A DNA stretch of 64,000 nt from Mycteria americana (Eukaryota > Chordata > Aves > Ciconiiformes > Ciconiidae): the NCBI RefSeq assembly GCF_035582795.1, contig NC_134373.1, positions 33,388,501-33,452,500 of the forward strand, given 5' to 3'. Of this stretch, positions 47,001-58,295 are shown piece by piece. A program made the translations under genes and the position numbers. Below the pieces are notes generated by a model. That model was given only the letters and a program-made list of their open reading frames with translations, had not been told where the DNA came from and did no database searches. The stretch's first letter is position 1. Every line of letters begins with the position of its first letter.

Positions 47001-50000
47001 AAATAATGGATCTTATTTGAGTTATTCTACATCAAAGCTTTCTCACTATACGGGTAAGAAATCTCCAGATAAAAGCTTTCTTTTTCTTAGCAATAAATAA
47101 ATAACTTCCAACATTAATTAAGATAATTGAGGAAAAAACCTGATTGGCAGTTTTCACTTAGTTTTAAAAATTATCTAAGCGGAGTTCTCTGCCTTCTATT
47201 AGTCTTCACTAAATTGAGTTTTGGAGAAAATAAAACCATGGCAAAGTCTTTATATGTGAGCATCCTTGGGTTTGTTTGCATAAGCAGCCCTCTCCTGCCA
47301 AGGCTGTGTAGTCTACCGAACACTGCCTTCACAGACAAAGCAATTCTTCTTCCCAAGGCTGATGAGCAGTGACTGAATTTTAAATGGACTAAGTGAAACA
47401 GAGCATCAGGTTTTGAACTGTTGGGCAGTTTCGTGGCAAGGTATTTTCCCTGATGACTACTCAATGCCTTTTAAACGTTAAACCCTTTCTCCTTCAAATC
47501 CTCATTCATCTAAAGAGAAACCAGGCAAAAATACTGTCGTTTATGGTGCTACCTATGCCTGAGATACGTTCACCGATATCTTGTCAGTAGAAAAATACTT
47601 GAGTGGCAACATCCAAGCATGGTGGTAACAACAGCTCTGCTAGAAGATCAGATTTATCTACCGAGAGTTGCGAGTCCCATTCAGCATTTCAGAGGTTAGA
47701 GCTAGAGTCTGCATCTTTCAACAGAAAATCATATGAACTTGGTACCTAGCTAGAAAAGTTATTTTTATGGATAGGCTTGAGGTCTAAGTTCATTGTCCAG
47801 GTTGTGCTCCAGCACAACCTGGACAATGAATTGAGGTATCAAGTTTATCCGTAAAAAAAACCCCTTTTCTTATTAATACACGTTCTTGTGCGGACCCACA
47901 ATTCAACCTCAGCTCAAGCCTTGATTGTGCTCTCTGTTGATAGCAGGGCAAGAGAACCAGAATATAAGTAATTTTATAAATAATATGAATGTACAATATG
48001 ACTGCATGCCTTTCTTTCAAAAAAGCAGAACTCTTACAGTAAAGGTTCACCCCTAAAACATTTCCCTAAATATTTTAAAGGACCAAAACCAATTATCCCT
48101 TAAAAAAAAAAAAAAAACCAGCAAAAAAAAACCACCCCAAACCAACAAAAAACCCCAAACCAAACCAAACCAAACAAGCATTACGGCAGCTCAGGATATA
48201 GCATATAGTCAACACTGAGCAAAGTGAAGCCTGATCTCAGTAGGATTTCTTTATCGTTAAAGATTAAGATGAAGCCCTTATTCTTTTATTACTTATTGAG
48301 CAATTCAGCCTTGTGCAAACCTGTTACATCAAAAATACGGTCGAGCCAAGGAGAGCCAGTTACAACGTGGTTTCCCTTTGAACCATTGACAGCACAGACC
48401 CACCTGGACTTCGTCTTGGATATACTTGAGACCTTTATCAGTTCCAGAAAACATACCACAGCTAAATCCTGTTCATGCTCCTCATTGCAGGTGTGTTACA
48501 AGTGGGTCAGAGGACAAGAGCGTTGTAACTGGAGCTCCTCTTTCAGTTGTGTTAGTAAAATAGCCAGTACTTGAAAGAGTAAAGTGGCATTAAAATGGGA
48601 AGAGGGAAGAAAGGAGTAAAAATAACCAGCTGTCCTCCCCATATAATTGAAAGGGCATTAAGCAATATTTTCAACATTTTCTGCAGGGTTTTTAATTCCC
48701 TCTTGCCAAGAAAATAAGTGAACATTTGCAAGGCTGCAGTGGTGGATGGGGAAATAAAATTATTGTCTAAACTGAGATTAAAAAATGCTCAGGATGACTG
48801 AAGAAGAGTAAACCAGACAGTTAAAATATCCTTAGGCCGCAACTATTACAGATCCTGTTACAGTGATAATTAGAACAATAAATAAAGAGAAACCACCACA
48901 TTGAAGTGTTTGTTTGTTTTTTGTTTTTTTTTTAAGAAAATAACAATTTATGAGGATTTAACTTACATAAAATCCTTATTGCAACTGTTTGGTTATTGGT
49001 AGGAAGGTGGGATGCATCTGTTTTAGATGAGATGCACGAGGACTGTCACAGCAAGATCGTTCAGCAGTGCTTTGCTACCTGGATTATTTTACATTTGTTG
49101 GTCTTCAGAAAAAAAGAACTATCCAAGGAGCAAGAGATATTTTAATCCCAGATACTGTATTTTTAGTGCTGTTGATGGTACATCACGTTCCCACTTTATA
49201 GTCTTTGACATGACTTCAGATCCCTTCTTACAGTTATGTTTTCTCTGGTTCTACTTTGTGTTTTTAAACTGAAGGGGTTTTGATGGAGGGTAGTAGATAA
49301 AGCTTTCTGACAAATGTAGCAAGCACCTGAACAGCTTTATAGCACAGGCCTTTTATGAGTTATTATGTTTAAAGTAATTTGTGTTTCCAATTCACAATGA
49401 AACTATTTGTTCCCTATTAGTCATTTCAATTTTTTTCTTTTTAAAGGGGATCAGCCATAGCACGAATCATTGGCAAAAATGTCCAGAAGTCCAACAGATT
49501 TGATCCTACTGTCAAGATGTGGGTATTTGAAGAGATCATCAATGGAAGAAAACTCTCAGAAATAATCAACCAGGAACATGAAAATGTTAAATATCTGCCT
49601 GGATACAAGATACCCAAAAATGTGGTAAGTTGGAAAAAAAAATATCACTGAAATATTGTTACTTTATAAGGGAGGCCACATCTGGAAAAATTAAAATTAG
49701 GAAGTAATTCACTGCTTCATTCTGGTTTGCCACCTAACTCACTCCAATATTTTAAGTACACTGGAATATAACTCACTTCTGTGACTTCTGCTTGTCTCGT
49801 ACGTCACACGCAACTTCAAACACCCAACTGTGGCGGGTGCTGGTAACACACCCTCCTCCTCTCCGGCAGAAATCAGCATAACTCTAGAAATGGCAGGCAG
49901 AGATCTGTCTACACAGAGCCGAGATATTTCAAACCTACAGCATCTTCTGGAAAAAAATGGAAAGCTACTGCTCTCCCTTCTTCTAAAAAAGAAATCATCA

Positions 50001-53000
50001 GCACAGCTAACAGCTGTGGTTTACAAGATGATGACTGAGCTATCAGCTCATGGGTGATTTCAGGATAGCAACATACTGCTATAATTAATAATGCTGTAAA
50101 TTCCACCAAAAATATAAATTTCATGGACATTTAAAATACCAAATTATGCATCTCTACTTAAATTAATCAGCTTAGATAATTTATTGCTACTGCAGCAAGC
50201 AAGGTGAGGGGTTTTGGCTGTTCAAGATTTTGCCAAATGCCACTGGTTTGTGAATTAAAGAAAGTAGCACCATGTTTCTGGAACAGTTGCAGTTGTAAAA
50301 GGAAGTTAAGATGCTGCACATGGTGGGTCTCTTTGCTTGGAGAGTGGTTATATTTAGTACTCCATTTAGTGCTGCAATTGCATATTTGCATTGCCGTGGT
50401 TTGAACTTGGCACACAGTTCTCCTGGGTTAGGAGGTCACTGTTATTTTTACAACCCTCTAGCAAATTAACAGGCTTATCATCACTTGAGACCAGCCTCAT
50501 CCTGTCTATAGCAAAGTCTGAGGCTTTACCAGCAGAAATCAGCTGGTAAAGCTGATTTCTTCATCTTCATATCAGACTGAGGAAAAAAACCCAACAGAAA
50601 AACAACACTATTTTTTTCCTTGTATTGCTTTGTGACATTGTGGAGAGAGAGGAGCACTGTCTGTACGGCGCTGCCAGCCTCTGCCCCGCTCCCGCTTTGC
50701 CATTTTCCCAGAGAAGCAGCCTTGCTGGCAGCAGTTCTGGTTCTCCTGCAGGGAATCCCGCTTGCTCTAAGGCGGTGTGCTGCAAGGCTGCATCCAGGGG
50801 CAATGTTTGCTCTGATTGTAAACTGCTTGTAATAGCAGGCTCAGATTCACCTGCTGTTGCCTCTGTAGCCTGGCTTGAATTGTTGTTCTGAGTAATGCTA
50901 CCGTCTGGAGGAAGATACAGCTTGCTGTATCTCTGCCTTTTGATATAGTTTATTCCTGAGTAACTCTCAGCTGGTGACCTACGGAAACTAGAGACTGCCA
51001 GAAGAGGGTCTGTCTCACCACCCCGGTTTGCTCCCATGGTCCCCAGTGCTACCACTCATTCCAGAAGAACCATATGGGGTTGCTCAGTATCTTCAGGAAC
51101 CACTTGAAGAAGCTGAACAAGCAAAGGGGCTTCCCAGGACAGTGCAAGTTTAGAAAGTATATCTTCTTCCCCAGATTATCCACACAGGGCTGGATGGGAG
51201 GCAAGTTAAAAATAAAATTAAAAAAAAAAATAAATCCAAACTTAAAAAAAGTTAGGCTGCTTTGGGTATTTCAGAAGAGAGCTGCAGTTGCTCACATGAC
51301 GAGCTAGCAGCTACACAACAGTGCCAGTTAAAATTAAGGACATTTGCAACGCATCTGCAATGGCTTCGGCATGTTGGTATCTTGCAAGGTGTGAGGATTC
51401 CTACCTGGGGCTCATTTCAGTTGTCACTCTTGTCCCAGGTGGCTGTACCGGACGTGGTTGAAGCAACAAATGGGGCAGACATTTTAATGTTTGTCCTGCC
51501 ACATCAATTTGTTGGACGAATCTGCGAGCAGATCGCAGGCCAGATAAAACCCGGGACGTTTGGGATTTCGCTGATCAAGGTAAGTTGTCATCTCCACAAG
51601 ACTCAATCTGTATGGAGTAAACAAATATCTTCAGCTTAAGGGTAGGAGCTCCAGTCCTCAGCTGCATGCTTTGCATAAACACAAGCATTTCTTTCTGCGA
51701 GAGTTAAAACTTACCCAGCCTCTGCCAGCCCTTCCGCTGCTCACGTGGCCATGCAGAGGAAAGGATGGGGCAACCCAGCCGGGCTAAGAGTAACCGTCTT
51801 TGCCAGCCATCTTTAGCCTGGATTGGTTCCTGCTTGAACCAGCACGGAGAAAATGGGAAGAGAGAGGGCTACATAAGCTGGTGCTGCTACCAGAAAAAAT
51901 ACTCATCAGACTACAACCTCAATTAACTCTTAACTGGAAAGAGCGCTGGGTCAAAGTGCCTCTTTCAAGTACATGCTAAAGCTGTTCTTGGCAGCATTAA
52001 AACGGCACAATAACACTAATGATTTTGCAGAACTGAAGAGATTTCAATCTGGCATGAACTGAGGAATCTCTTTTTAAGCTTAGAGGAACCAGATTATCAT
52101 AATCTTAAAAGGAATTAATATTTTAACAGAATCTCAAACTAAAAGCCAGAGGCAAAGCATAGGAATATAGTCTACTGCTTCTCTGTTGCTTGCATGACAG
52201 GAAATATCCAATTTAAAATTGTAATGAAAGAAAGGTAATTCAAGTTTTCAGACTGCAATACGAACTCTCCCCTCTTTTTTTTCCCTTATAGAAATTATCT
52301 CACAAGCAGCAGTACACAGAGGAGAGGAGGGTGGGAAAGGAAGGAAATTCCTGCAAATTTACTTCTTTCTTTAGCTTAAAAAAAGCCCCCGAGACAGTTC
52401 AGTACACACCTTAATACCAGTGAAGCACTCAGATTAATACTTATATCTTGCAAAAAAGCCACTGCTTGTAGGCTTAATTTAAAAGTCTGGTTCTGTACTA
52501 CAGGAGTTTAACACAAAGGAAAAATACAGCATCAAAGAAAGCCTCAGGACAGCAGCACTGGATGCGAGACCTCTTGCAGGGTTACCTTGACTGTTGCTAC
52601 CTTCTCACTGAACTTGCCTTGAATTTGCAGTTATCAAAGTGCAAACCCAGACCATTTGTATTAATTGCAAATGCTAGTGAATATAAGACCCAAATCCTTC
52701 CAATTAAAACTGGAGAGCTGCAGGCAATAGGACACCTTCTGCTTTACCGGTGCTCTACTGCTGTCATTTTCCTATGCTAATAACTTGGCTTTGACTATCG
52801 TCTTTTATTCAGGGGATCGATGAGGGTCCTGACGGCCTGAAGCTCATATCTGACCTCATTCGAGAGAAACTGAAGATAGAAATCAGTGTGCTTATGGGGG
52901 CCAACATAGCCAAAGAAGTGGCTGATGAGCAGTTCTGTGAAACCACCATTGGTAACTATTGCAAAGAGCAAATTAGAGCTGCTAGCTGTGGTTTAATGTC

Positions 53001-55674
53001 ACCTGTGGCTGGGCAACAGGATAAGCTCTGGAGGTAGCAGGGGGATGTGATGGGTCCCGTGAGGTTCCTGAGTGGTGCGGTGGGCGCGGTGCCCGCTGAG
53101 CTTGTTCAGGGAGGCAGTGTGATTTCCAGGGAGTTCAGTGCTGGCAGGATCAGATCCAAACTGACAGCGGGTTTCAGCGCTGATAGCTAATTTAATGCAT
53201 TAAAAAATTACAGCTTAATCCTGTTTCTGTAGGAGTTAGCAAGAGCCACCTTTTGTGTCTGTACAACTCAACACTGAGTACATCGGAGGTTGATACACTG
53301 ACAGTCTAGACAGAGAAGTGCAATCAGAAGCTCACATATACTCACGCTCCCTGAGGTGTATTTCTCCATCTCCAAATTTCTTTGTTTAAAAAAAAAAACC
53401 CAAAGAATAAAAAAACCCCAGTAACATTCTGTTCCTCCCTCCCATTCAGACTGCTTGCCAAGATGTAGCCTCAGATCCTCCCAGAACTGGGTCTGACCTG
53501 ACTTGGAAAGTTCATCCGGTAGTTTTTAAAACCCATTAATTTTTAAAGTCAGCAGAAATTTAAGTTACATCCTTCTATAGCTATGGAAGACAGAAAAATA
53601 AGTTATTGTTGCACTACTGTTCCTTTGCCGTGCAAAGGTTACAGTAATAGTGAAAACCAGCTGGGCATTTGTTGCTGGCAGAGCAACTAGGGACGAACAG
53701 GACTACACATGATTAGGAGTTGAGCAATATTCATTTTCTTGGGGAGACTTTAACTTCTGCTGGCCCAGTTTTAAGCCATGCTGTGATGATGACTGTGCAG
53801 AGAGCTTTGCCCCTTGCCTTTGTCCTCATGGAAAGCCACACAGCCCAGAAACAGCCACCTCAGAGAGACTGGGTATCCCCCAACATCCGTTATTGCAAAG
53901 GACAAGAAGCAAACCCAAAGTTTCTTGTGAGATGTGGCAGAAACCCCACAGCTACCAGAGTGCTATTGCCCAGGCTCTTTAACACTTAAAAATACCGAGT
54001 GCCTGGAACCCCTCTAGGAGCAACAGCTGGAAAACCTACAGCTCCTCACCACTGAGCTCTCCCTGAAGGAAACCAAGCTGCCTCGTATGAAAATGAAGTG
54101 AAACTCCATTCAAAAGTCTTTGCCCAGCTGGCCAAGGACTCTCTGGATAAAGGCAAACCTCATCCCGTTTATTGCTGAGGGCTCTCTAGCTTCCTCTCAA
54201 TACCTAGGGCGAGCACTGTAATGACATGTTAATGACCTCGGTAGAATTGGTAACAAAAATGTTCCAGCAGTGCCAACGTTCAACTTAATCATCTGTGGAT
54301 CTCCCTGTAATTGGGAACTAATTGGGCATTAATCATTTGCGCACTATAATAATACTTAGCAATTACACCAGTTTACATTTTCAAAGCAGCAATTATACTG
54401 TTGTGCTGTACAAAGCAATTTGTAAATACTATCCTTTGCAGGGTTTGTGGTTATACAAGCTCTCTCAGGCAGAAAGTTGCGTTAGGGGCTATCTACTTTG
54501 AAACTCTTTAAAGTGTTATTAAGCAATGCTTGGTCGATGCCCTGGGACTTGCATACATTTAACACTGGCTTCCAGCAGCAGGAACTGCTCTCACACAAAT
54601 CTGATGTTTAGCAACACCCAGTTAGGTTTTGTGGTCCCAGTAAAGTGGTCCTGGGACCTTATTTCAGGTTGCAGTTAGTTGTGTGTACTCTGAAACATTG
54701 TGAAAATGCTCTAACTTTCATCCTTCCTTCCCACAGGGTGCAAAAATGAAAAACAAGGGGAGATCTTTAAAGAATTAATACAGACCCCCAATTTCAGGAT
54801 TACTGTGGTGCTTGACTCTGATACAGTGGAGATTTGTGGAGCCTTAAAAGTGAGTGGTTTCAAACCAAAATGTTATTAGGGTCAAATTCTACCCTCACCT
54901 GAGTCTTCTGTAAGCCACAGGTTCTAATATGAGTCCTGCCACCATATGATGAGTGAGCACAGACAAGATATTCATGCGCCAATTTTCCAATCCGTTAAAA
55001 AGGGAAAATTTACTTAAAAATATAACTGCTGGCAAAGCATTTAAAAATACTTGTATTTTTATCTTTATTTAACCAGAGGCACCTCTGCTGCTGAGGGCAG
55101 AATTTAGTCCACTGTATTTTTTTGTCTGCATATTGTAAGCACATGGAACAGAGACTCTTACTACATATAGTAGCTCCCACTAATAACTTATTTCCATGGT
55201 TCAAGTAGTAACCTGCTAGGAAGTTTGCATCAGAAGCGATGCTCTGTGTTGGCAGCACATCTGTGTGGTGTTCAGTGATGCCCACATCAAGATCCCAGAC
55301 CAGATCAGAGCAATACCAAAATCACCAAGCTGCCAACGAGAGGACACTTGAGTGAGATTCGGAGATCGCTTTTCAATGTGCTGAAAGCGACTCCAGCCTG
55401 TGGTCCTTTGTACTTTTTTTACACTCAACCACTTGTACTTCAATAGTTCACCTTTCCTTGGGGGAGGGGGGATTACTGGCTAGGAAAGAATTGGTCCTGT
55501 TTAACCTTACATACAGAAAGAAAAGTTTCTTTACTTACAAAATCAAGTACCCCTAGATTTTTCTTTTGGCCACAGACTGGAACTGGGGGCAGGCACAGAG
55601 GGGAGAGAGGTTGTTTCTGCTTTGTGGGAAATCTTTGCTCTTCTTGAAATCATTGCTTTGGCATTGCCTTTGCT

Positions 55675-55705
<31 letters not shown>

Positions 55706-58232
55706 CACTGGGGCATGTGCACGTCTGGAGCAAACACTTCAACAGCAGTACTAGGTGACATATTACTCTAATACAGTGAACAACACTTACTTAGGGACTT
55801 ACTTGGGGGCTGGGAATTGGGAGGCGGGAAGGAAGGTGCGCAGGACAATGGTGAAGAGTTGTGAAGATGTTTAGGATTCTGAGAGATTTGTTTAGAACTG
55901 TAGAAAAGGGCAATTCTACTGACCATTTTTGCAGGGAAAACCAAAATTTGATCTATGGCGGCATCAGGACATAGAACCCATGCCTGTTTAAATTACAGAC
56001 TCACAGAGAAAACCTGGAAAGGCATGACTCCGTGTGGGATATTTTACATAGTTAAAACAGACAGGTCAGTGAGTCCCAACTTGGAACTAGCAGAAGAACA
56101 AAACATTAATTGCATACACGCTACGTGACTGCAATATTACTATTATTAAACAAGCTGCTTTGATTTTTGCCCATGGGAATAACAGAGGATACTTTATAAT
56201 AATCTTCTAGAAGCCCAGCTACTTTTGTTCAACAGTAATAATTAGTTGTCTACCTTCTTCGTAACATAAACTCATGGTTATTGGAAATTGAACCTTCTTC
56301 CGGTGAACGGGGTGAAGACAGATTTGTAGGATTTTCTTAAAGCTCAGTGCATGCTGACAAACCGCACGTCTTGCCTGACCGTTTCCTTTCCTCCTCTGTA
56401 TTTCGTACTAAACTGTTTTTAGAACATCGTAGCAGTGGGAGCTGGGTTCTGCGATGGACTGGATTTCGGTGATAATACAAAGGCAGCAGTTATACGCTTG
56501 GGCCTTATGGAAATGGTGGCCTTTGCCAAGATGTTCTGCAGGGGACCAGTATCAATAGCCACTTTTCTGGAAAGCTGCGGGGTCGCTGATCTAATCACTA
56601 CCTGCTACGGGGGACGCAACAGGAAAGTAGCAGAAGCCTTTGCTCGCACAGGAAAAGTAAGGAGGGTTTTGAAATATTTAACACTAATGCATGAAGAAAT
56701 CCTTCTGCGTTTACCTTCTTGATAACTGCTGGTATCAGAGTGGTATCCCCTCTGATCCAAGTAATCAATCTCCTCTCTTCTAGTCCATTGAGGAACTGGA
56801 AAATGAGATGCTGAATGGACAAAAGCTGCAAGGTCCTCAGACCTCAGCCGAAGTCTACAAGATCCTGAAACAGAAAAATATGCTCAATAAGTAAGTGCTT
56901 TGATTTAAAAACACAACTGAATCAACAACAAATTTTGAGTGATTCATAACCTCCTTGTTCATTTCTGCAACAACTGCTTTCTACATCTTGGGCCGCCGTT
57001 AGAGCTCAGCTTCACCTGATTCCTCATTGCCATGGTCAGTAGAATGGGGTGAAGGCTAAACAGCATTAGAAGAAACAAGCCACAGACATGTAGGAAACAA
57101 ACAAACAACAATCCAAAGGAGCTACCCAGACATCCCTGTCCCCCTAGACAAGATTGAAAGCCATACACAGAGTCAGCTTTCAAACATGGTCTATGGGTCA
57201 AAAGGTTTCTTGTTCTCAGTATATCACCGTTACAGCTTGCAGCAATACTGCTCTCAGTGCGAACGTTAACTAGGTTATCTCAGTATAAAATTCAGGAGCA
57301 TACTCCTAAACAAAAACTTTTATATGCATTGAATGGGTAATATGTGCTGATATCAATGCTTTAGTGCCACAAATAATGCTGAGATAAAACATACTTCTAA
57401 TTGTTTGGGATGATATAAGATTATTTATAATTTGAAACCTTTGTCTCAGTTTACAAAATAGAAAAGCTAAACTTCCCCATCCCATTCCCTCGTGTACATT
57501 AGCAGTACTGAGAGGTCGAACACTGCTAAATGAATACTTTTTAAAAAATCCTATTAAAATTATAACAGATATAGAAGATTCGAGTGGCATTACCTTTCAA
57601 AAATGAGAGAGATAAAAGAAAAGCTCATTTTGACAGGAAGTGAACTTTAAATCAAAACTTGATCCTGTAATTTCACTTAGTTACAGACTCAGCTCCAAGT
57701 CAGTCAGTGGACTCATTTTTTACCACATAATGACTAAGACGACAGCTTGCAGAAGGAAAAGAACCCTTTAAGCCAGGAAAAGAAAATCATTAGACATTTT
57801 CATTCTTTTTAGCCTTTTAGACATCAGTAATGAATGCAAATAATATATGCAGTTTGCACACAGGAGGAAAAAGAGGATATGCAATTAGAGATTTTTTGTA
57901 AATAAAGAATACCAGATAGCAATTTTGTCTCCAAAACACCTCTTCTCTGCTGTCACCCCCAAGAATTGCCCCTAGCTCCTCTTCATTGCCTTACATAGTC
58001 TTCCAGTAAAGGCACCTCCGAGTTAAAATTATATTGTAAAGAGAGAGAGTTTTTTTTTTCCCCTATCATAAATGGAATGGAAATGTTTTTATGTAAACTT
58101 TAAAAGCTATTTTCATTGCTACACGCTTCTTTTAGGTTTCCGTTATTTACAACCGTCTACAAGATCTGCTATGAGGGTCAGTCGATCCAGGATTTCATCA
58201 CGTGCCTGCAGAACCACCCAGAGCACATTTAG
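44002..58232 (+). CDS. GPD1L2: Cytosolic NAD-dependent glycerol-3-phosphate dehydrogenase, third vertebrate paralog (GPD1-like 2)
   Basis: Complete gene with coding exons 44002-44042, 49447-49624, 51439-51579, 52813-52951, 54737-54849, 56423-56656, 56784-56890 and 58136-58232. All joints are GT-AG, in frame, 349 codons, the same length as GPD1. It interconverts dihydroxyacetone phosphate and glycerol-3-phosphate with NADH, linking glycolysis to lipid synthesis and the glycerophosphate shuttle. Present are the NAD loop GSGNWG (10-15), K120, catalytic K204, N205, D260, T264, R269 and Q298, each at GPD1 numbering. The N-terminal half looks GPD1-like ([17 protein letters not shown] end) while [20 protein letters not shown] and [11 protein letters not shown] look GPD1L-like. 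It fits neither cleanly, and it stands beside OSBPL11 instead of OSBPL10, so I call it the third paralog. The enzyme class is certain. The symbol rests on memory of the avian gene name, and GPD1C is the likely fish name. Confidence 0.93.
46315..46625 (+). mobile_element. CR1 LINE 3' fragment, plus orientation
   Basis: Contains the CR1 landmarks TTGGGGCAGGTTGCCCAGAG (about 46471), GGATTTTTCAGGACTCGCCTGAACAAAGCCCTGAGCAACC (46507-46546, diverged), and an end AGTCCCTTCCAACCTGAGCGATACTATAATTT close to the CR1 terminus. Heavily diverged. Confidence 0.85.
46640..46895 (+). mobile_element. Second, older CR1-like fragment, plus orientation
   Basis: The order GACATGATCATCTTCAAGCACCT, then AACTGCAGTAAGAAAGACTTAGGTTAAACAT, then GGATGGGCTGGCTAAGGAAG and GGAATTGCTGAGGTCTTTAAGA follows the CR1 3' region at lower similarity. 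It lacks a clean terminus. It begins right after the previous fragment, so the pair may be a nested or tandem insertion. Confidence 0.6.
47789..47830. repeat. Perfect 20-bp inverted repeat with 2-nt loop
   Basis: Left arm ttcattgtccaggttgtgct, loop CC, and an exact reverse-complement right arm. Pairing continues outward with one G-T and one A-T pair, a mismatch, then A-T and G-C. No flanking target-site duplication noticed. It lies in GPD intron 1. Confidence 0.95.
48097..48178 (+). repeat. A-run and CCAAA/CCCCAAA low-complexity tract
   Basis: Fifteen or more A followed by alternating AAACC units over about 80 bases. It resembles the A/C-rich tracts common in bird genomes. No gene content. 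Confidence 0.85.
49447..49624 (+). CDS. GPD1L2: GPD gene exon 2
   Basis: 178 bases complete Trp14 and encode residues 15-73. They include [27 protein letters not shown] and [16 protein letters not shown]. The acceptor is TTTAAAG and the donor GTAAGT. Confidence 0.97.
49625..51438 (+). other. GPD1L2: GPD gene intron 2
   Basis: 1.8 kb. It contains overlapping short inverted repeats at 50523-50560 and an A-rich stretch at about 51205-51250. The minus-strand frame at 50567-51055 (162 codons) is not recognised and has no support. Confidence 0.8.
50523..50560. repeat. Two overlapping, mutually exclusive 11-bp inverted repeats
   Basis: gctttaccagc (50523-50533) pairs perfectly with gctggtaaagc (50542-50552). 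agaaatcagct (50534-50544) pairs perfectly with agctgatttct (50550-50560). The two hairpins share bases, so only one can form at a time. Confidence 0.9.
51439..51579 (+). CDS. GPD1L2: GPD gene exon 3
   Basis: 141 bases (47 codons) encode residues 74-120, [20 protein letters not shown] through GISLIK, ending at the substrate-binding Lys120. The acceptor is TCCCAG and the donor GTAAGT. Confidence 0.97.
51580..52812 (+). other. GPD1L2: GPD gene intron 3
   Basis: 1.2 kb of unique sequence. No repeat family or coding segment recognised. Confidence 0.8.
52813..52951 (+). CDS. GPD1L2: GPD gene exon 4
   Basis: 139 bases encode residues 121-166 ([20 protein letters not shown] ... [22 protein letters not shown]) plus one base of Gly167. 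The MGANIA.EVA and FCETTIG signatures of the family are present. The acceptor is ATTCAG and the donor GTAACT. Confidence 0.97.
52952..54736 (+). other. GPD1L2: GPD gene intron 4
   Basis: 1.8 kb of unique sequence with a short A run near 53386-53398. Nothing else recognised. Confidence 0.8.
54737..54849 (+). CDS. GPD1L2: GPD gene exon 5
   Basis: 113 bases encode [20 protein letters not shown] and [17 protein letters not shown], ending exactly at catalytic Lys204. The CKNEKQGE segment is where GPD1 and GPD1L differ most, and it is distinct from both here. The acceptor is CCACAG and the donor GTGAGT. Confidence 0.97.
54850..56422 (+). other. GPD1L2: GPD gene intron 5
   Basis: 1.6 kb. It contains a 26-base poly(A) run at 55675-55700. 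No other recognised element. Confidence 0.8.
55675..55700 (+). repeat. Poly(A) run (26 A)
   Basis: The longest homopolymer in the window, in GPD intron 5. Length probably varies between individuals. No retrocopy upstream. Confidence 0.9.
56423..56656 (+). CDS. GPD1L2: GPD gene exon 6
   Basis: 234 bases (78 codons) encode residues 205-282. They contain [20 protein letters not shown], the [20 protein letters not shown] signature (D260, T264, R269) and end EAFARTGK. The acceptor is TTTTAG and the donor GTAAGG. Failing to splice would add 21 codons before a stop. Confidence 0.98.
56657..56783 (+). other. GPD1L2: GPD gene intron 6 (127 bases)
   Basis: A very short intron with a standard donor (GTAAGG) and acceptor (TTCTAG). 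Retention would give a protein truncated just after residue 282 with a 21-residue foreign tail. Confidence 0.9.
56784..56890 (+). CDS. GPD1L2: GPD gene exon 7
   Basis: 107 bases encode [20 protein letters not shown] and [15 protein letters not shown], with Gln298 in KLQGPQT. This exon is the most GPD1L-like part of the protein. The acceptor is TTCTAG and the donor GTAAGT. Confidence 0.97.
56891..58135 (+). other. GPD1L2: GPD gene intron 7
   Basis: 1.2 kb of AT-rich unique sequence. No repeat family or coding segment recognised. Confidence 0.8.
58136..58232 (+). CDS. GPD1L2: GPD gene exon 8 (C-terminus and stop)
   Basis: 97 bases complete Lys318 and encode [20 protein letters not shown] and [11 protein letters not shown], then TAG at 58230-58232. 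The C-terminus CLQNHPEH is as in GPD1 (GPD1L has S for N as I recall). The acceptor is TTTTAG. Confidence 0.97.
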
Positions 58233-58295
58233 AGATCCGCTCTCCTCACCTGGACACGTTCTCATCTTCCCAGGACTTCTGTCCACTCCACAGCA

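Larger units (their letters stand above)
44043..49446 (+). other. GPD1L2: GPD gene intron 1 (5.4 kb)
   Basis: Starts in the CpG island, then becomes unique AT-rich DNA. It contains two CR1 fragments (46315-46625 and 46640-46895), a 20-bp-arm hairpin (47789-47830) and an A/C-rich CCAAA low-complexity tract (48097-48178). Open frames at 44047-44475, 45207-45605 and 46020-46400 are unsupported. Confidence 0.8.

Noticed and set aside
47789-47830. The perfect hairpin as a microRNA precursor
   Set aside because: A fully paired stem with a 2-base loop is unlike a pre-miRNA, and the total stem is too short. Small-RNA reads would be needed to reopen this.
44002-58232. Calling the plus-strand gene GPD1 or GPD1L outright
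   Set aside because: It shares marks of both and is next to OSBPL11 rather than the GPD1 or GPD1L neighbours I know, so a third paralog fits better. A tree would settle it.
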